Positions 19,310-28,205 are shown, counted from the first letter of the stretch. The stretch: 64,000 nt of DNA from Nostoc sp. UHCC 0302 (GCF_038096175.1 NZ_CP151099.1:2854501-2918500), one strand, 5' to 3'. Notes: generated by a model from the sequence alone, not told the origin. A program made the numbers and translations.

Positions 19310-19774
19310 CTAGGAATCATTTTCAGCTAAAAAACCACCTAGCTTACCAACAATAGAACCAGCTGTATCGGGTCTAAGTGATTCATTGTAAGTCCCAATC
19401 ACAATTGATTTTGGAGTTTTAACTGCTACTACCCCAGTAGCTCCCTTAGTTGCATAAATTACTTCAGAGTCAGCTCTAGTGGGAATGTATCGTGTATTAT
19501 TAACTGTCACGATAGACGAAAAAGCACTTTTAGGATCTTTGAACAAAGTGATTAATGCCTTAGCTTCACTATCCGAAACATTAACCCCAGAAGAAGCCGC
19601 CAATTGAGCGCCGTCTTGCCCAAGAATAGAGCCTCCACTAAGTCCCTGACCTACAAGATACTGATCGACATACGATTGCAATGTATTATCTACGGCGAAA
19701 GCATTAGGGCTTACAAAAAATAAGGTACTAACAAACAAAAGTACTACCAAAATAAATGAAGGAAGTTTTTTCAT
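19310..19774 (-). CDS. Exported profilin-like protein A
   Basis: A signal peptide (MKKLPSFILVVLLFVSTLFF, cleavage after NAFA) precedes about 128 residues that read like profilin from end to end: LQSYVDQYL at the N-terminus, GGSILGQDGAQLAAS, an SDSEAKALITLFKDP helix, NNTRYIPTRADSEVIYATKG, then GVVAVKTPKSIVIGTYNE and a C-terminal amphipathic helix. Profilins bind actin and polyproline in eukaryotes, and one transferred profilin is known in Microcystis. Here the protein is predicted to leave the cytoplasm, so cytoplasmic actin binding is unlikely. An upstream ATG at 19798 is possible; the MKKL start gives a standard signal peptide. Confidence 0.75.
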   Translation of the reverse strand: MKKLPSFILVVLLFVSTLFFVSPNAFAVDNTLQSYVDQYLVGQGLSGGSILGQDGAQLAASSGVNVSDSEAKALITLFKDPKSAFSSIVTVNNTRYIPTRADSEVIYATKGATGVVAVKTPKSIVIGTYNESLRPDTAGSIVGKLGGFLAENDS

Positions 19775-20009
19775 TATCGGGCTAGCTACTAACAACATAC
19801 TGACTGACTGTATCAGTGGAAAACAAAATAATCAAGGAAAATAAAAAACATCCTACTTTTCCTACTTATCCCACTAATTACTACCAAGGTTTATGGAGGC
19901 GATCACCCTTTTGCATTGTTCCTGAGCAGTTCGTGAGGTTTCCTGAAAGCCTTGCGCTAACTGACTTTGACTGAGATAGATGCTTTATACGAAGCACGTA
20001 TTTCTTCAC

Positions 20010-20383
20010 AGCCAGCATCTATCTCTGAATCCCCAGCATTTGATTCTCGTTTTTCAGAATTTGGTTCTTGTTTTTCAGCATTTGGTTGCTGATTTTCGGA
20101 ATTAGCTTTCTCCAAAACTCCTTCATCCGGCTACCATGCAAATTCTTCACCATCCAGCTAGCAGTCTCCCGTCCATCCTGTATCGATTTGTCCGGCTTGA
20201 AGATGAACAGTCCACTGTCGGAAAGAATTTTCTTCGCAGAGATAAAAGTACTGTACCCCAAAGCACTTGTTAGAGGCATCCACCGAGAACCATAGGGGCC
20301 AGCCGTCCAACTCTCCTGCCACAATTGCGTCACTGAGGGCTTTTGTTGCGATGCCCATAACATATCTTCTATTGGAATTATCA
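20010..20383 (-). pseudogene. Degenerate duplicate of the 22543-23727 gene
   Basis: The minus strand encodes a near-copy of the N-terminal part of the 394-residue protein downstream (LWASQQKPSVTQLWQES, then ALGYSTFISAKKILSDSG, then RETASWMVKNLHGSRMKEFW), followed by a frameshift. Its first 30 codons are missing because an IS5-family element is inserted at 20384. Most of the C-terminal coding sequence has been deleted between the copy and the profilin-like gene. Confidence 0.8.
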
Positions 20384-20473
20384 GAGGCTGTTTCTAAAGA
20401 AAAGTAAAGCTAACAGTTTGGAGGAGTAAATCAATTCCAAAATAGACAAGGAGTTTAAATCTAAGCGCCAATC

Positions 20474-21480
20474 ATGTCTCGGAAACCTTATCCCAGTGAC
20501 CTGACTGATTCGGAGTGGGAGAAGATTGCACCGCTCCTACCAGCAACGAGTCCAATTGGTCGGCCCCGTGAGGTGGATATGCGGGAATTGCTGAATGGGA
20601 TTTTCTACGTGTTATCTGAAGGATGTAGGTGGCGTTCTTTACCCCACGACTTTCCACCCTGGCAAACAGTTTACAAGTATTTTCGTCATTGGCAACGCCT
20701 TGAGGTCTGGCATCAGCTCAATACCCATCTTAGGCAAGAAGTTCGCAACAGCGTCGAGAAAGCAGATAACCGAATGTCACTAAGAAAACGTGAAATCTCG
20801 CTAGGGCAGGGTGTTGGGGGCAGGGTGTAGGGTGTGGTGTTTAAGACAATTAAACTTTAGTTGCGTCAAGGAGTTCAACATTTTCTTGATTTCCCACACC
20901 CTACACCCCACACCCCACATCCAAAAGCCAGTTATATAAGGGGTTTACGCTTAACTTAGTGCCATTCGCAGATAACCCTACAGCAAGTATGATCGATAGT
21001 CAGTCGGTAAAAACGACGGAAAAAAGGGGGAGGTTTATGGCTATGACGGAGGCAAGCAAGTAAAAGGACGCAAACGTCATATTTTTGTGGATACATTGGG
21101 ACTACTATTGGCAGTCGTCGTCACGCCCAGCCAATTTTCCTGAACGTTTGGGAGCTACATCTGTAGTGATGGAAGCGGCAGATGCCACAGAGGATATTGT
21201 ACTGATTTGGGTAGATCAAGGCTACAGTGGGGAGAACCTTGCACGAGTGATTCAGCAATTGTGTGAGGCTAAAGTAGAAGTAGTGCGTCGCACCGAACCA
21301 GGATTTGTGGTGTTACCGAAGCTAGGAAGTGTAGAACGAACTTTCGGGTGGTGGAATCACTATCGTCGCCTAAGTAAAGATTATGAACTACTTCCCGAAG
21401 TTAGTGAAGCAATGATCTATACGGTAATGATTCGCTTGATGCTGCGACGACTAGCGCAGTCAGAATCAGCATCTTCATAA
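20474..21480 (+). pseudogene. IS402-like transposase, interrupted
   Basis: The N-terminal part (20474-20771) has the DUF4096-type opening MSRKPYPSDLTDSEWEKIAP and CRWRSLPHDFPPW. The C-terminal part (about 20990-21480) has WVDQGYSGENLARVI and ERTFGWWNHYRRLSKDYE. A 196-bp element with a 10-bp target duplication splits them, and the middle also shows frame changes around 21000-21090. It is non-functional as it stands. Confidence 0.85.
20772..20967. mobile_element. 196-bp MITE-like element nested in the IS
   Basis: Ends GAATGTCACTAAG and GAATGGCACTAAG (read inward) are 13-bp inverted repeats with one mismatch. A 10-bp direct repeat GCAGATAACC lies immediately outside each end (20762-20771, 20968-20977). 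It has no gene. Its interior contains complementary GGGTGTAGGGTGTGG-like and CCACACCCTACACCCC-like tandem runs able to form a long hairpin. Confidence 0.85.
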
Positions 21481-21624
21481 TCCTTTAGAAACAGTCTCTC
21501 ACGTGGAGCCGCTTCATCGCTGAAGGTAACAATCTGCTGCCAAATGTTCAAAGAGATAGATTTGCATTTTTAGCATTGGGTCTTGCTAGTGAAGGTAGTG
21601 AATTAATCGAAGTTCTCTATACGC

Positions 21625-21656
21625 AAAAATCCTCGATAAAAGTTTTTACGAGGATA
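21625..21656 (-). terminator. Intrinsic terminator of profilin-like gene B
   Basis: Same stem (ATCCTCG/CGAGGAT) and T run as at 19206-19240. It lies about 230 bp beyond the stop of the second profilin-like gene and marks one edge of the duplicated block. Confidence 0.65.
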
Positions 21657-21886
21657 ATAATTTAATACCGTCTATAAAAGATTGAAATAATTGTACCTTT
21701 GTCAAGCAAGTACAAAAAAAAGAGAAAGCTAGTTATACCTATCAGCTAAAGAACCAGCTAAGTAGGTGGGCGAACAAATCTTTAAACACATTTACTGAAC
21801 CAATAGATGCTTTCAGAACAGCTATGTCCTTTCGATTTTTTGATTGGTTAACTATAAGTCGTGACGTGTTAACCAAGTCCTGCTAC

Positions 21887-22384
21887 TTAGTTATACTCAC
21901 TCTTAAGACTAAAAACAAGGAAATCGCGGAAACTAGCGTTATCGAGATCAAAAGATGGGTCATCGTAAATCCCAACCACAATTCGGTCTGCATCTATTTT
22001 AACTGCTACTACCCCACTAGTAGCTCTTTCAACTCCATCCTTAGTGCCAAAAATTGCTTCAGAGCTAGCTTCAATGGGAACGTATTTTATATTATTAATT
22101 ACAATGCCAGACGAATAAGCACTTTGAGGATTTTTGAACAAAGTGATTAATGTTTTAATTTCAGAATTTGAAATATTAAATCCAGAAGTATGTGAGATAG
22201 AAGGAGTGAAGAGTTCATTGTTTTCATCAGTTGCAAAAAGAACACCTTGATTAAATCCCTGTTTTTGAAACATCTGATCGATACCTTTTTGATAGTCACT
22301 TATGGCAAAAGCATTAGGGCTTACAAAAAATAAGGTACTAATAAACAAAAGTACTACCAAAATAAATGAAGAAAGTTTTTTCAT
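21887..22384 (-). CDS. Exported profilin-like protein B
   Basis: A paralogue of the protein at 19310 with nearly the same signal peptide (MKKLSSFILVVLLFISTLFF) but a diverged mature part. It keeps the profilin landmarks: FNISNSEIKTLITLFKNP, GIVINNIKYVPIEASSEAIF, SGVVAVKIDADRIVVGIYDD. A short insertion (DGVERAT) precedes the VVAVK strand. The DNA upstream of both genes is almost identical, so expression signals are probably shared while the proteins have diverged, which suggests selection on the mature domain. Confidence 0.7.
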   Translation of the reverse strand: MKKLSSFILVVLLFISTLFFVSPNAFAISDYQKGIDQMFQKQGFNQGVLFATDENNELFTPSISHTSGFNISNSEIKTLITLFKNPQSAYSSGIVINNIKYVPIEASSEAIFGTKDGVERATSGVVAVKIDADRIVVGIYDDPSFDLDNASFRDFLVFSLKSEYN

Positions 22385-22542
22385 TATTGGGCTAGCTACT
22401 AACAACATACTGACTGTATCAAGGGAAAACAAAATAATCAAGGAAAATAAAAAACATCCTACTTTTCCTACTTATCCCACTAATTACTACCAAGGTTTAT
22501 GGAGGCGATCACCCTTTTGCATTGCTATGTTGGACAATCGCG

Positions 22543-23727
22543 CTACTCATCCCACTTCACCAACACCCCATCCACAATCGCAATTCTCCATTGCGGAAAC
22601 TTCGCCAGCAACTTCTTGATCACAATTTGCAAAGCCGGATCATCCCAGCACTCTTGCAAAAAGTCAAACCCCGGATTCTGCCCCGAATTCGTCGCCACTT
22701 TGAGTTTCTGCATACGCTCCGGTCGCATATTTGACCTTGCAACAATCGCCTCACGCGACCATTTTTCAGTAACGCGTGCGGCGGAACTTTCACTCTCATG
22801 AACTGTTTTGGCTTCTCCACCCGAAACTAAATTTTCAGTCATTAACTCAGCAGAGGGGCGATTCGGTTCTATTTTCTGATCTGCGATCACTGAAGTTGAA
22901 GATTTTTCAATTTGGGCAGGCGACGCGGCGGAACAAGTGCCTTCATGACAGTCCCTCGGTTCAACACCACAATTCTGATTTTCAGCCAACAACAAAGCAG
23001 ATTCACCCTGTGCATTATCCACAAGCGCTAGCGTCGTGCAGTCCATTGCCACAGGCAAGTCTTCCTCCAACTCTGACACGCTTTCAACAGTCTGAGGCGA
23101 AGCGCCCCCCAAGGGCGCATGAGCCGTCTCCTCGTCACGCGAATTTCCTGTAAGCGTGTCAGAGACACACCTAACGAACTCTTTTGAAGAGTTCGTTAGG
23201 TGTTCCTGACCAGTTTGTGAGGGTTCACAGAACCCTTGCTCTGAGTCACTTTGACCTAAAATAGATGCTTGATTTAAAGCACCCATTTCTTCACAGCCAG
23301 CATCTATCTCTGAAATCTCAGCATTTGGTTCTTGTTTTTCAGCATCTGGTTTTGGTGACGCAGAATTAGCTTTCTCCCAAAACTCCTTCATCCGACTGCC
23401 ATGCAAATTTTTCACCATCCAGCTAGCTGTCTCTCGTCCGTCCTGTATCGACTTGTCCGGCTTGAAAATGAACAACCCACTGTCGGAGAGAATTTTCTTC
23501 GCAGAGATAAAAGTACTGTACCCCAAAGCAGAAGTCAAAGGCATCCATCGAGAACCATAGGGGTCAGCCGTCCAACACTCTTGCCACAATTGCGTAACTG
23601 ATGGCTTTTGCTGCGATGCCCACAACAAATCTTCAATGGGAATAATCACATGAAGCCTTTTATATGGTGACTGTGGTTTACTAACAGCAGCCTTTTTAGG
23701 CTTGGAACGGGTAATAGTTGCAGTCAT
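22543..23727 (-). CDS. Hypothetical plasmid-type protein, 394 residues
   Basis: No named family is recognised. Residues about 25-130 look like a compact helical, possibly winged-helix domain (IEDLLWASQQKPSVTQLWQE, then SARKILSDSG-like and RETASWMVKNLHGSRM segments). The middle (130-300) is acidic, Ser/Glu-rich and probably disordered. A second folded part ends ...WRIAIVDGVLVKWDE. It follows the 534-residue coiled-coil gene on the same strand. A replication- or partition-accessory role is only inferred from that context. A broken duplicate is at 20010-20383. Confidence 0.65.
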   Translation of the reverse strand: MTATITRSKPKKAAVSKPQSPYKRLHVIIPIEDLLWASQQKPSVTQLWQECWTADPYGSRWMPLTSALGYSTFISAKKILSDSGLFIFKPDKSIQDGRETASWMVKNLHGSRMKEFWEKANSASPKPDAEKQEPNAEISEIDAGCEEMGALNQASILGQSDSEQGFCEPSQTGQEHLTNSSKEFVRCVSDTLTGNSRDEETAHAPLGGASPQTVESVSELEEDLPVAMDCTTLALVDNAQGESALLLAENQNCGVEPRDCHEGTCSAASPAQIEKSSTSVIADQKIEPNRPSAELMTENLVSGGEAKTVHESESSAARVTEKWSREAIVARSNMRPERMQKLKVATNSGQNPGFDFLQECWDDPALQIVIKKLLAKFPQWRIAIVDGVLVKWDE

Positions 23728-23955
23728 CTTTCAACCTCTTGTTTATATTGACGCACGAAAGTTTGCCCCTGCTGCGGTCGCAGGTGCGAGTATTCATATT
23801 TGTTTGTCTAAAAAAACGACTCTTCGCTTTAGCAGTACAACTAGCAGGTTTGTTAAAATCCTAGTGTTGTCTACCATTTGCGGCGGGGACACATTTCAAA
23901 GGGTGATTGCAGAGTTTCTAACGCTTGCAATCGCTCTAGTCAAAACCTCATCTAC

Positions 23956-25560
23956 TTATGGGTGCGGTTGCCAAAATCGCAACTCGTCTCTGGAATAGCT
24001 TTCAGTCTTTTTCAACTCATTGCGCCAATGCTCCCAGGCGACAACTACTGTTTCCCCTAGCTCTTCCACAACTTCACCCCTCTGCAAATACAGAGTTCGG
24101 TACGGGTCAGCGTGGGCAACAATAGAACCAATGCCAATCGTACGGGGTTCAGTAGATAAATTTTCGAGAGATTTAATTAACTGTTTTTCTTGGGTGGTAA
24201 GTTCTGCCCAATAATCCGACTTAATTACCTCATATTCTTGGGCAACACTCCAAAACTCCTGCCATGTACACCCTGCCTTGGACAGTACCCGCCGAATATC
24301 ACTAACCGCCTGGGGCAACATTTCCAATTGTTCCGCTCGATAAGCGATCGCTTGCGGTGTCGGCTCACTCCGCAAGATAATCGCCGCAGCTTCGAGTGCT
24401 TGGGTGTTATTCATTGCGCTGGCGAGATTCTTTAAAGCCATGCCCATTAAGCGTAGACATTCCTGGGCGTTTTCTTTAGGCGGTTCCTGGGCCAGCGATC
24501 GCAAATCAATAGTTTTCTCCAGCGCCTGTTTCACCTGTTTGTTCAGTGCCTTGGTTGCTTGAGTCGTCATGGTATTGCCCCACTGCTGGGTAGGGCGTTG
24601 TTCTACGGCGTTTTCCAGTTCCTGAATACGTTGCTGCAATCGCTGATTTTCCAGTTCCAGTTGCCTCAACCCATCCATCTCATCTAGGCGCTGCTGTAAC
24701 TGAATGTTCTCTGACTTCTGCTGTTGGTAAAGTTTTTGGGATGATTCAAGTTGTTCTCTTATTTGTGCTTCGGCTCTAGCATTAGCTTCTGTTTGCAAGC
24801 CAATCCTCAATTCCTGCTCCAGGCGCTCTAGCTCCTGTCTGTGCTGTTTCTTAAGCTCCGTAATCACTTCGGCGTATTCTTGGGGGTATCTGCGCTCGGT
24901 GGAAAATGACGCAATTGTGTCATTTTCATCAGTCAAATCACGATTGTTTACCAGTAGTCTCTCGCCATCGCTGAAAGTGACAATTTGCTGTGAAGTGTTT
25001 GGTGGGTCAGCCTCAATCACTCCAGATTCGCCATAACGGGGATGCGATTGTGATGAAATCTTGACTGATTGACACAATTGCGTTTTGGGTTTTTCTTGCT
25101 GTGTGCTAATATCCCCATCTGTACAATTGGATGTTTTAGGTATTACCTCCCTTACTGCTTTAGCAAAATCGGCGGCAGTGGGGAAGGGTTTTTCTTTGGC
25201 AGCGCTCGCAACGACTTCCTGCAACTTATCAGGTGTTTTGACTAGCCGGAGCAGAGGACGAGTCTGGGATGGTTTAGTAATCTTTTCCCTAAGTGACTCT
25301 GGCAGAGTGTCAACTACCTTAGAAGCTGCGAGTAAATCCCTGACGCGACGGTAACCGCCATATCTGGTCAGTTCTTTCTCACAATAACTTTCAAAACTGG
25401 TGTATCCAGCATCCTTAAAATAGCGGTTGTCCCGCATCAGGGCTAGTTCTTCTATTGCCTGCCACTCAAAACGGTCAATGGCAGCTAAGGTGTCAAGTAT
25501 GCTGCTGTTGAGACTGCTGTAGTCGAGTGGTGGTGTTTGTTCGGGTTCTTGTGTCAGCAT
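23956..25560 (-). CDS. Coiled-coil protein with ParB/KorB-like N-terminal region (534 residues)
   Basis: Residues about 25-150 (GYTSFESYCEKELTRYGGYR, then AASKVVDTLPESLREKITKP, then LLRLVKTPDKLQEVVASAAK) resemble the helix-turn-helix part of plasmid ParB/KorB-type proteins but lack the usual ParB nuclease box. Residues about 225-325 are a long coiled coil (heptads in LEQELRIGLQTEANARAEAQ). The C-terminal domain includes IGIGSIVAHADPYRTLYLQRGE, an SH3-like strand pattern. A partition or replication-control role is likely but not demonstrated. Confidence 0.65.
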   Translation of the reverse strand: MLTQEPEQTPPLDYSSLNSSILDTLAAIDRFEWQAIEELALMRDNRYFKDAGYTSFESYCEKELTRYGGYRRVRDLLAASKVVDTLPESLREKITKPSQTRPLLRLVKTPDKLQEVVASAAKEKPFPTAADFAKAVREVIPKTSNCTDGDISTQQEKPKTQLCQSVKISSQSHPRYGESGVIEADPPNTSQQIVTFSDGERLLVNNRDLTDENDTIASFSTERRYPQEYAEVITELKKQHRQELERLEQELRIGLQTEANARAEAQIREQLESSQKLYQQQKSENIQLQQRLDEMDGLRQLELENQRLQQRIQELENAVEQRPTQQWGNTMTTQATKALNKQVKQALEKTIDLRSLAQEPPKENAQECLRLMGMALKNLASAMNNTQALEAAAIILRSEPTPQAIAYRAEQLEMLPQAVSDIRRVLSKAGCTWQEFWSVAQEYEVIKSDYWAELTTQEKQLIKSLENLSTEPRTIGIGSIVAHADPYRTLYLQRGEVVEELGETVVVAWEHWRNELKKTESYSRDELRFWQPHP

Positions 25561-25911
25561 GGCTCTCTCCTGCTTTCAGCGGTAGGAGAGGTGTTTAAAA
25601 GTACGCTAGGCTGATACAGTGTTTCTGCTTTAGCATTTATTGGGTAAGTATTACTATTGTTATTGCCGCTATATAATTTTTGTATATAGCTGTTAACAAC
25701 AGAATTAAACCCTGTGCATAGGGCAGAAAGTTTTGGTATCGTTGAGAAGTTCATAGCCTTATACCCTGGTTATGTACTGTCCCCGCTGGGTAGCCTGAGA
25801 AACTTACCCGTGGGGCTTTTAATTTACGACTATTACTGACTGATTTGAGTTTTGCCCTGCAATCCCATTTGGAACAGACAAAGCTAGTCGCCCATAATGG
25901 GCGATCGCTCC
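25561..25911. other. Intergenic region with a GC-rich hairpin
   Basis: An imperfect stem CCCCGCTGGGTA (25781-25792) / TACCCGTGGGG (25805-25815) is followed on the plus strand by CTTTTAATTT. No plus-strand gene precedes it, so it may instead be an mRNA processing or regulatory structure between the XRE operon and the coiled-coil gene. A 66-codon minus-strand frame here (25554-25754) has no family features and was not called. Confidence 0.4.
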
Positions 25912-26208
25912 TTAAGCCGCTTCATGATGCTCAACCAAATCTAGCAAGGGAGGAAATATTTTTGATTTATCAGCAGAAACCAACACAAAAACTACATTGG
26001 AGGAAATTGGTTCTCTAATATAGTTGTAAAGAATAGCAAATGCCCTTGTAGTTAAATAATGAGCATTTCTGAGCAAAACTACAACTTTAGAACTCTGTGA
26101 CTGTGCAAGCAAAGTTTTTGTCTGCTCGATTAGCCTTTCAATGTCTTGGGCTTCATAAGCTTGGGTAGCTTCAAAATCAATGATTTGATCACATAAAAAG
26201 GATGTCAT
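25912..26208 (-). CDS. Clamp-loader delta'-like mini-protein
   Basis: A 98-residue protein whose middle (KVVVLLRNAHYLTTRAFAIL, then YIREPISSNVVFVLVSADKS, then IFPPLLD) looks like the Walker-B-to-sensor-1 stretch of DNA polymerase III delta'/DnaX ATPases. In those, an Asp-Ala-His..L leads to a REP segment and a (T/S)-x-(N/D) sensor. The P-loop half is absent and the Walker-B acid is Arg-Asn, so it cannot hydrolyse ATP. It ends a three-gene operon with overlapping start/stop codons led by an XRE regulator. Confidence 0.6.
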   Translation of the reverse strand: MTSFLCDQIIDFEATQAYEAQDIERLIEQTKTLLAQSQSSKVVVLLRNAHYLTTRAFAILYNYIREPISSNVVFVLVSADKSKIFPPLLDLVEHHEAA

Positions 26209-26399
26209 TATTTTGCCTCTGTATCTTCAATTTTCTCAAATGTTCCATCAGCACGCCGCCGCCAGCCATCTATAATTAGGTCATCTTCTTGATTACGAGG
26301 TTTTGAGCGGTCGCGCCAATCATAGTCAACCGACTGAGGTAGTTGCTCTGGTTCTTCATCAGGTATTTTGTCATTTTCCGGTTCATTGACTTGGCTCAT
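26208..26399 (-). CDS. Small acidic hypothetical protein
   Basis: 63 residues, strongly acidic, with a DYDWRDRSKPRNQ stretch and a WRRRADGTFEKIE end. It is not recognised. Its start overlaps the stop of the XRE gene (ATGA-type), and the next start overlaps its own stop, so translational coupling supports it being expressed. Confidence 0.55.
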   Translation of the reverse strand: MSQVNEPENDKIPDEEPEQLPQSVDYDWRDRSKPRNQEDDLIIDGWRRRADGTFEKIEDTEAK

Positions 26400-26737
26400 G
26401 CAGTTTTCCTTTCAAATGGCAAGACCTGCCCTACAGACTTTTTTCTCCCAGAAGAATTGATATTTTGCTTCGGATTTACTGTGATATCTATTTTGGCTTG
26501 TTCCTGAGAAATTACCTTTGTCGGCTCATTATTATCAGGCGTGTATTCAAGCAAATCACCTGGAAGGCAGTCTAGTGCTTTGCAAAAGCGGTCAAAAGCA
26601 TCAAGAGTGAGGGAGGATACTCTTCCTTGCTCAATTTTTTGTATATTCTGGACGCTATAACCAGTTATCCTCGCCAAGTCATTTTGGGATATCCCTTTTG
26701 CTTCTCTGACTTTTTTAAGCGTAATTAACACTGCCAT
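26396..26737 (-). CDS. XRE-family (Cro/C1-type) transcriptional regulator
   Basis: Residues about 8-65 are a classic HTH_3 domain (LKKVREAKGISQNDLARITG, then YSVQNIQKIEQGRVSSLTLD), and residues 66-113 are a flexible basic tail. It heads a three-gene operon with overlapping genes. The large inverted repeat at 26756-26906, just upstream and between divergent genes, is its likely binding site. Confidence 0.85.
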   Translation of the reverse strand: MAVLITLKKVREAKGISQNDLARITGYSVQNIQKIEQGRVSSLTLDAFDRFCKALDCLPGDLLEYTPDNNEPTKVISQEQAKIDITVNPKQNINSSGRKKSVGQVLPFERKTA

Positions 26738-26755
26738 ATCCCTAACTCATACTCC

Positions 26756-26916
26756 TGATGGTATCACTACTACTAGTTGTGGTGTTACTTTCTGTGTATC
26801 TACTAGTAATAGAAAAATCTAATAGATAACGAAAGGTTGTATTACCAAGACTAATAGAAAACCATGCGATTGAATATTTATACTACTAGTAGTTGTGATA
26901 CCATCAATAATAGAAA
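26756..26916. promoter_or_regulatory. Divergent operator: large inverted repeat plus TAATAGAAA repeats
   Basis: TGATGGTATCACTACTACTA (from 26756) is repeated in inverted orientation at 26882-26906 with two mismatches over 25 bp. Three direct TAATAGAAA copies start at 26807, 26852 and 26908. The region lies between the minus-strand XRE operon and the plus-strand gene at 26994, so it probably controls both; an origin-like iteron region is the alternative. Confidence 0.6.
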
Positions 26917-26993
26917 GCATAAACAAAAGGCGATCGCCCCAGTCTCGCAAACCAAGCAATCGCCCTTTGACCCTAATTAAAGGAGATTCTATT

Positions 26994-28121
26994 ATGACGC
27001 AACCCATCTATACACAGCAAGCACTCTCTAACTTCAAGCTCGACCGACTCAAGAAAATTGCTCTAGAATTAGGCATCACCGCAGTAGGCAACAAAACACA
27101 ACGCCAAACCTGGGTAAACGCAATCACCGCTCACCAATCCTCCCAACTCCACAAGGTCAATGAACAAGCGATTGCCCAAGCCGAACTAGAGCGTCACATC
27201 GAAGCACAAGCGCAAGCTGTAGCACCAGAAGAGTTTACAGTTGTGGAAATCAGCTTTTATGATCACGAAATATATTGCGCTTCAAAGTTGATTGCAACTA
27301 TCACCTACGACGACAATCACTTGACTCAGCGTTGGGTGGTGATGGTCAATGGCAAGGAAATATTCCGCCGTGGCTGGTGGCAAAAGTGTTTCAACGATAT
27401 CTGCTGGCACTACAAGCGGGGGACTTTATTCGCTCTGTTACCTGCCACCGCTCACTCATCAACTACTGAAGAACTCGCACCAGTCAACAACACCACAGAA
27501 ATAGTCACAGCAAAACAACTCCTGGTCGAATGGGACTTCAGCATTCCCAAATGGAATTCACCTGCTGCCATCTGCCCTACCTGCAATGGAAGTGGCTGCG
27601 GCAACTGCAACTACCACGGGATTCGTGCGGTGGACTTGTGCCAGCCCCAGGACAACTACCGCCTGCACTACCTGGGACGCACTGATATTCAGACTGCTTA
27701 CAATATTTACAAGGGTGACGAACACCTGGGGATTGTGTTCAGAGTTCGTAACTGCGATTGCTTTTGGGAAAATGACCCAGCCGCGTATCATTGGTTGAGT
27801 CAAGGAGGTGTAATGTCTAGTTCCGTAAAAGATGCTATCAAAGGTCTAAAGTCAGCGGGAGTTCATGCCGAACACAATACAGTACCACCAAAGTTAGATT
27901 CTCTATTCGGGAGCTATTTGGAAGTTGAACAAGGTATTAGTATTAGTGATGAGGGCATAAACTATGAGCATCAGACAGTATTTTCTATCCCCATCAGTAT
28001 TAAGGAAAAGCAAGAATTTGATGCTTTTACTAATATAGATACGCCTGAGACTAGCACTATCCCTATGTGGAAGTGGATGCTAGAATTCGAGACTCAGACT
28101 GAGGAATTGATAGCGGCGTAA
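26994..28121 (+). CDS. SAP-like N-terminal domain and cysteine-rich protein (375 residues)
   Basis: The start at 26994 is chosen because AAAGGAG lies 8 bp upstream; an in-frame start at 26895 would overlap the operator region. Residues about 10-45 (LSNFKLDRLKKIALELGITA) look like a SAP or Rho-N DNA-binding motif. A CPTCNGSGCGNC segment near residue 200 is a DnaJ-type zinc-ribbon-like knot. The family is not recognised further; DNA binding on a plasmid is the likeliest role. Confidence 0.7.
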   Translation: MTQPIYTQQALSNFKLDRLKKIALELGITAVGNKTQRQTWVNAITAHQSSQLHKVNEQAIAQAELERHIEAQAQAVAPEEFTVVEISFYDHEIYCASKLIATITYDDNHLTQRWVVMVNGKEIFRRGWWQKCFNDICWHYKRGTLFALLPATAHSSTTEELAPVNNTTEIVTAKQLLVEWDFSIPKWNSPAAICPTCNGSGCGNCNYHGIRAVDLCQPQDNYRLHYLGRTDIQTAYNIYKGDEHLGIVFRVRNCDCFWENDPAAYHWLSQGGVMSSSVKDAIKGLKSAGVHAEHNTVPPKLDSLFGSYLEVEQGISISDEGINYEHQTVFSIPISIKEKQEFDAFTNIDTPETSTIPMWKWMLEFETQTEELIAA

Positions 28122-28205
28122 GAAAAGTGGGTAGGTATTTCAATTACCCACCCTTTACCACGCTAGATTATCTACTTGTAATAATTTATTCCTTGTTACC
28201 CACCA

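Larger units (their letters stand above)
20384..21498 (+). mobile_element. IS5-family (IS402-like) insertion sequence
   Basis: Inverted ends GAGGCTGTTTCTAAAG and GAGACTGTTTCTAAAG (read inward) are flanked by a 3-bp target duplication TCA (20381-20383, 21499-21501). Removing the IS rejoins ...GGAATTATCA to CGTGGAGCC, which matches the intact gene's GGAATAATCACATGAAGCC at about 23640, confirming the boundaries. A 196-bp short element has inserted in its transposase. Confidence 0.9.

Noticed and set aside
25554-25754. 66-codon minus-strand frame upstream of the coiled-coil gene
   Set aside because: Composition is not protein-like and it has no clear start signal; probably spurious.
25781-25815. 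Riboswitch in the GC-rich hairpin region
   Set aside because: Only one imperfect stem is visible and no known riboswitch core motif could be recognised.
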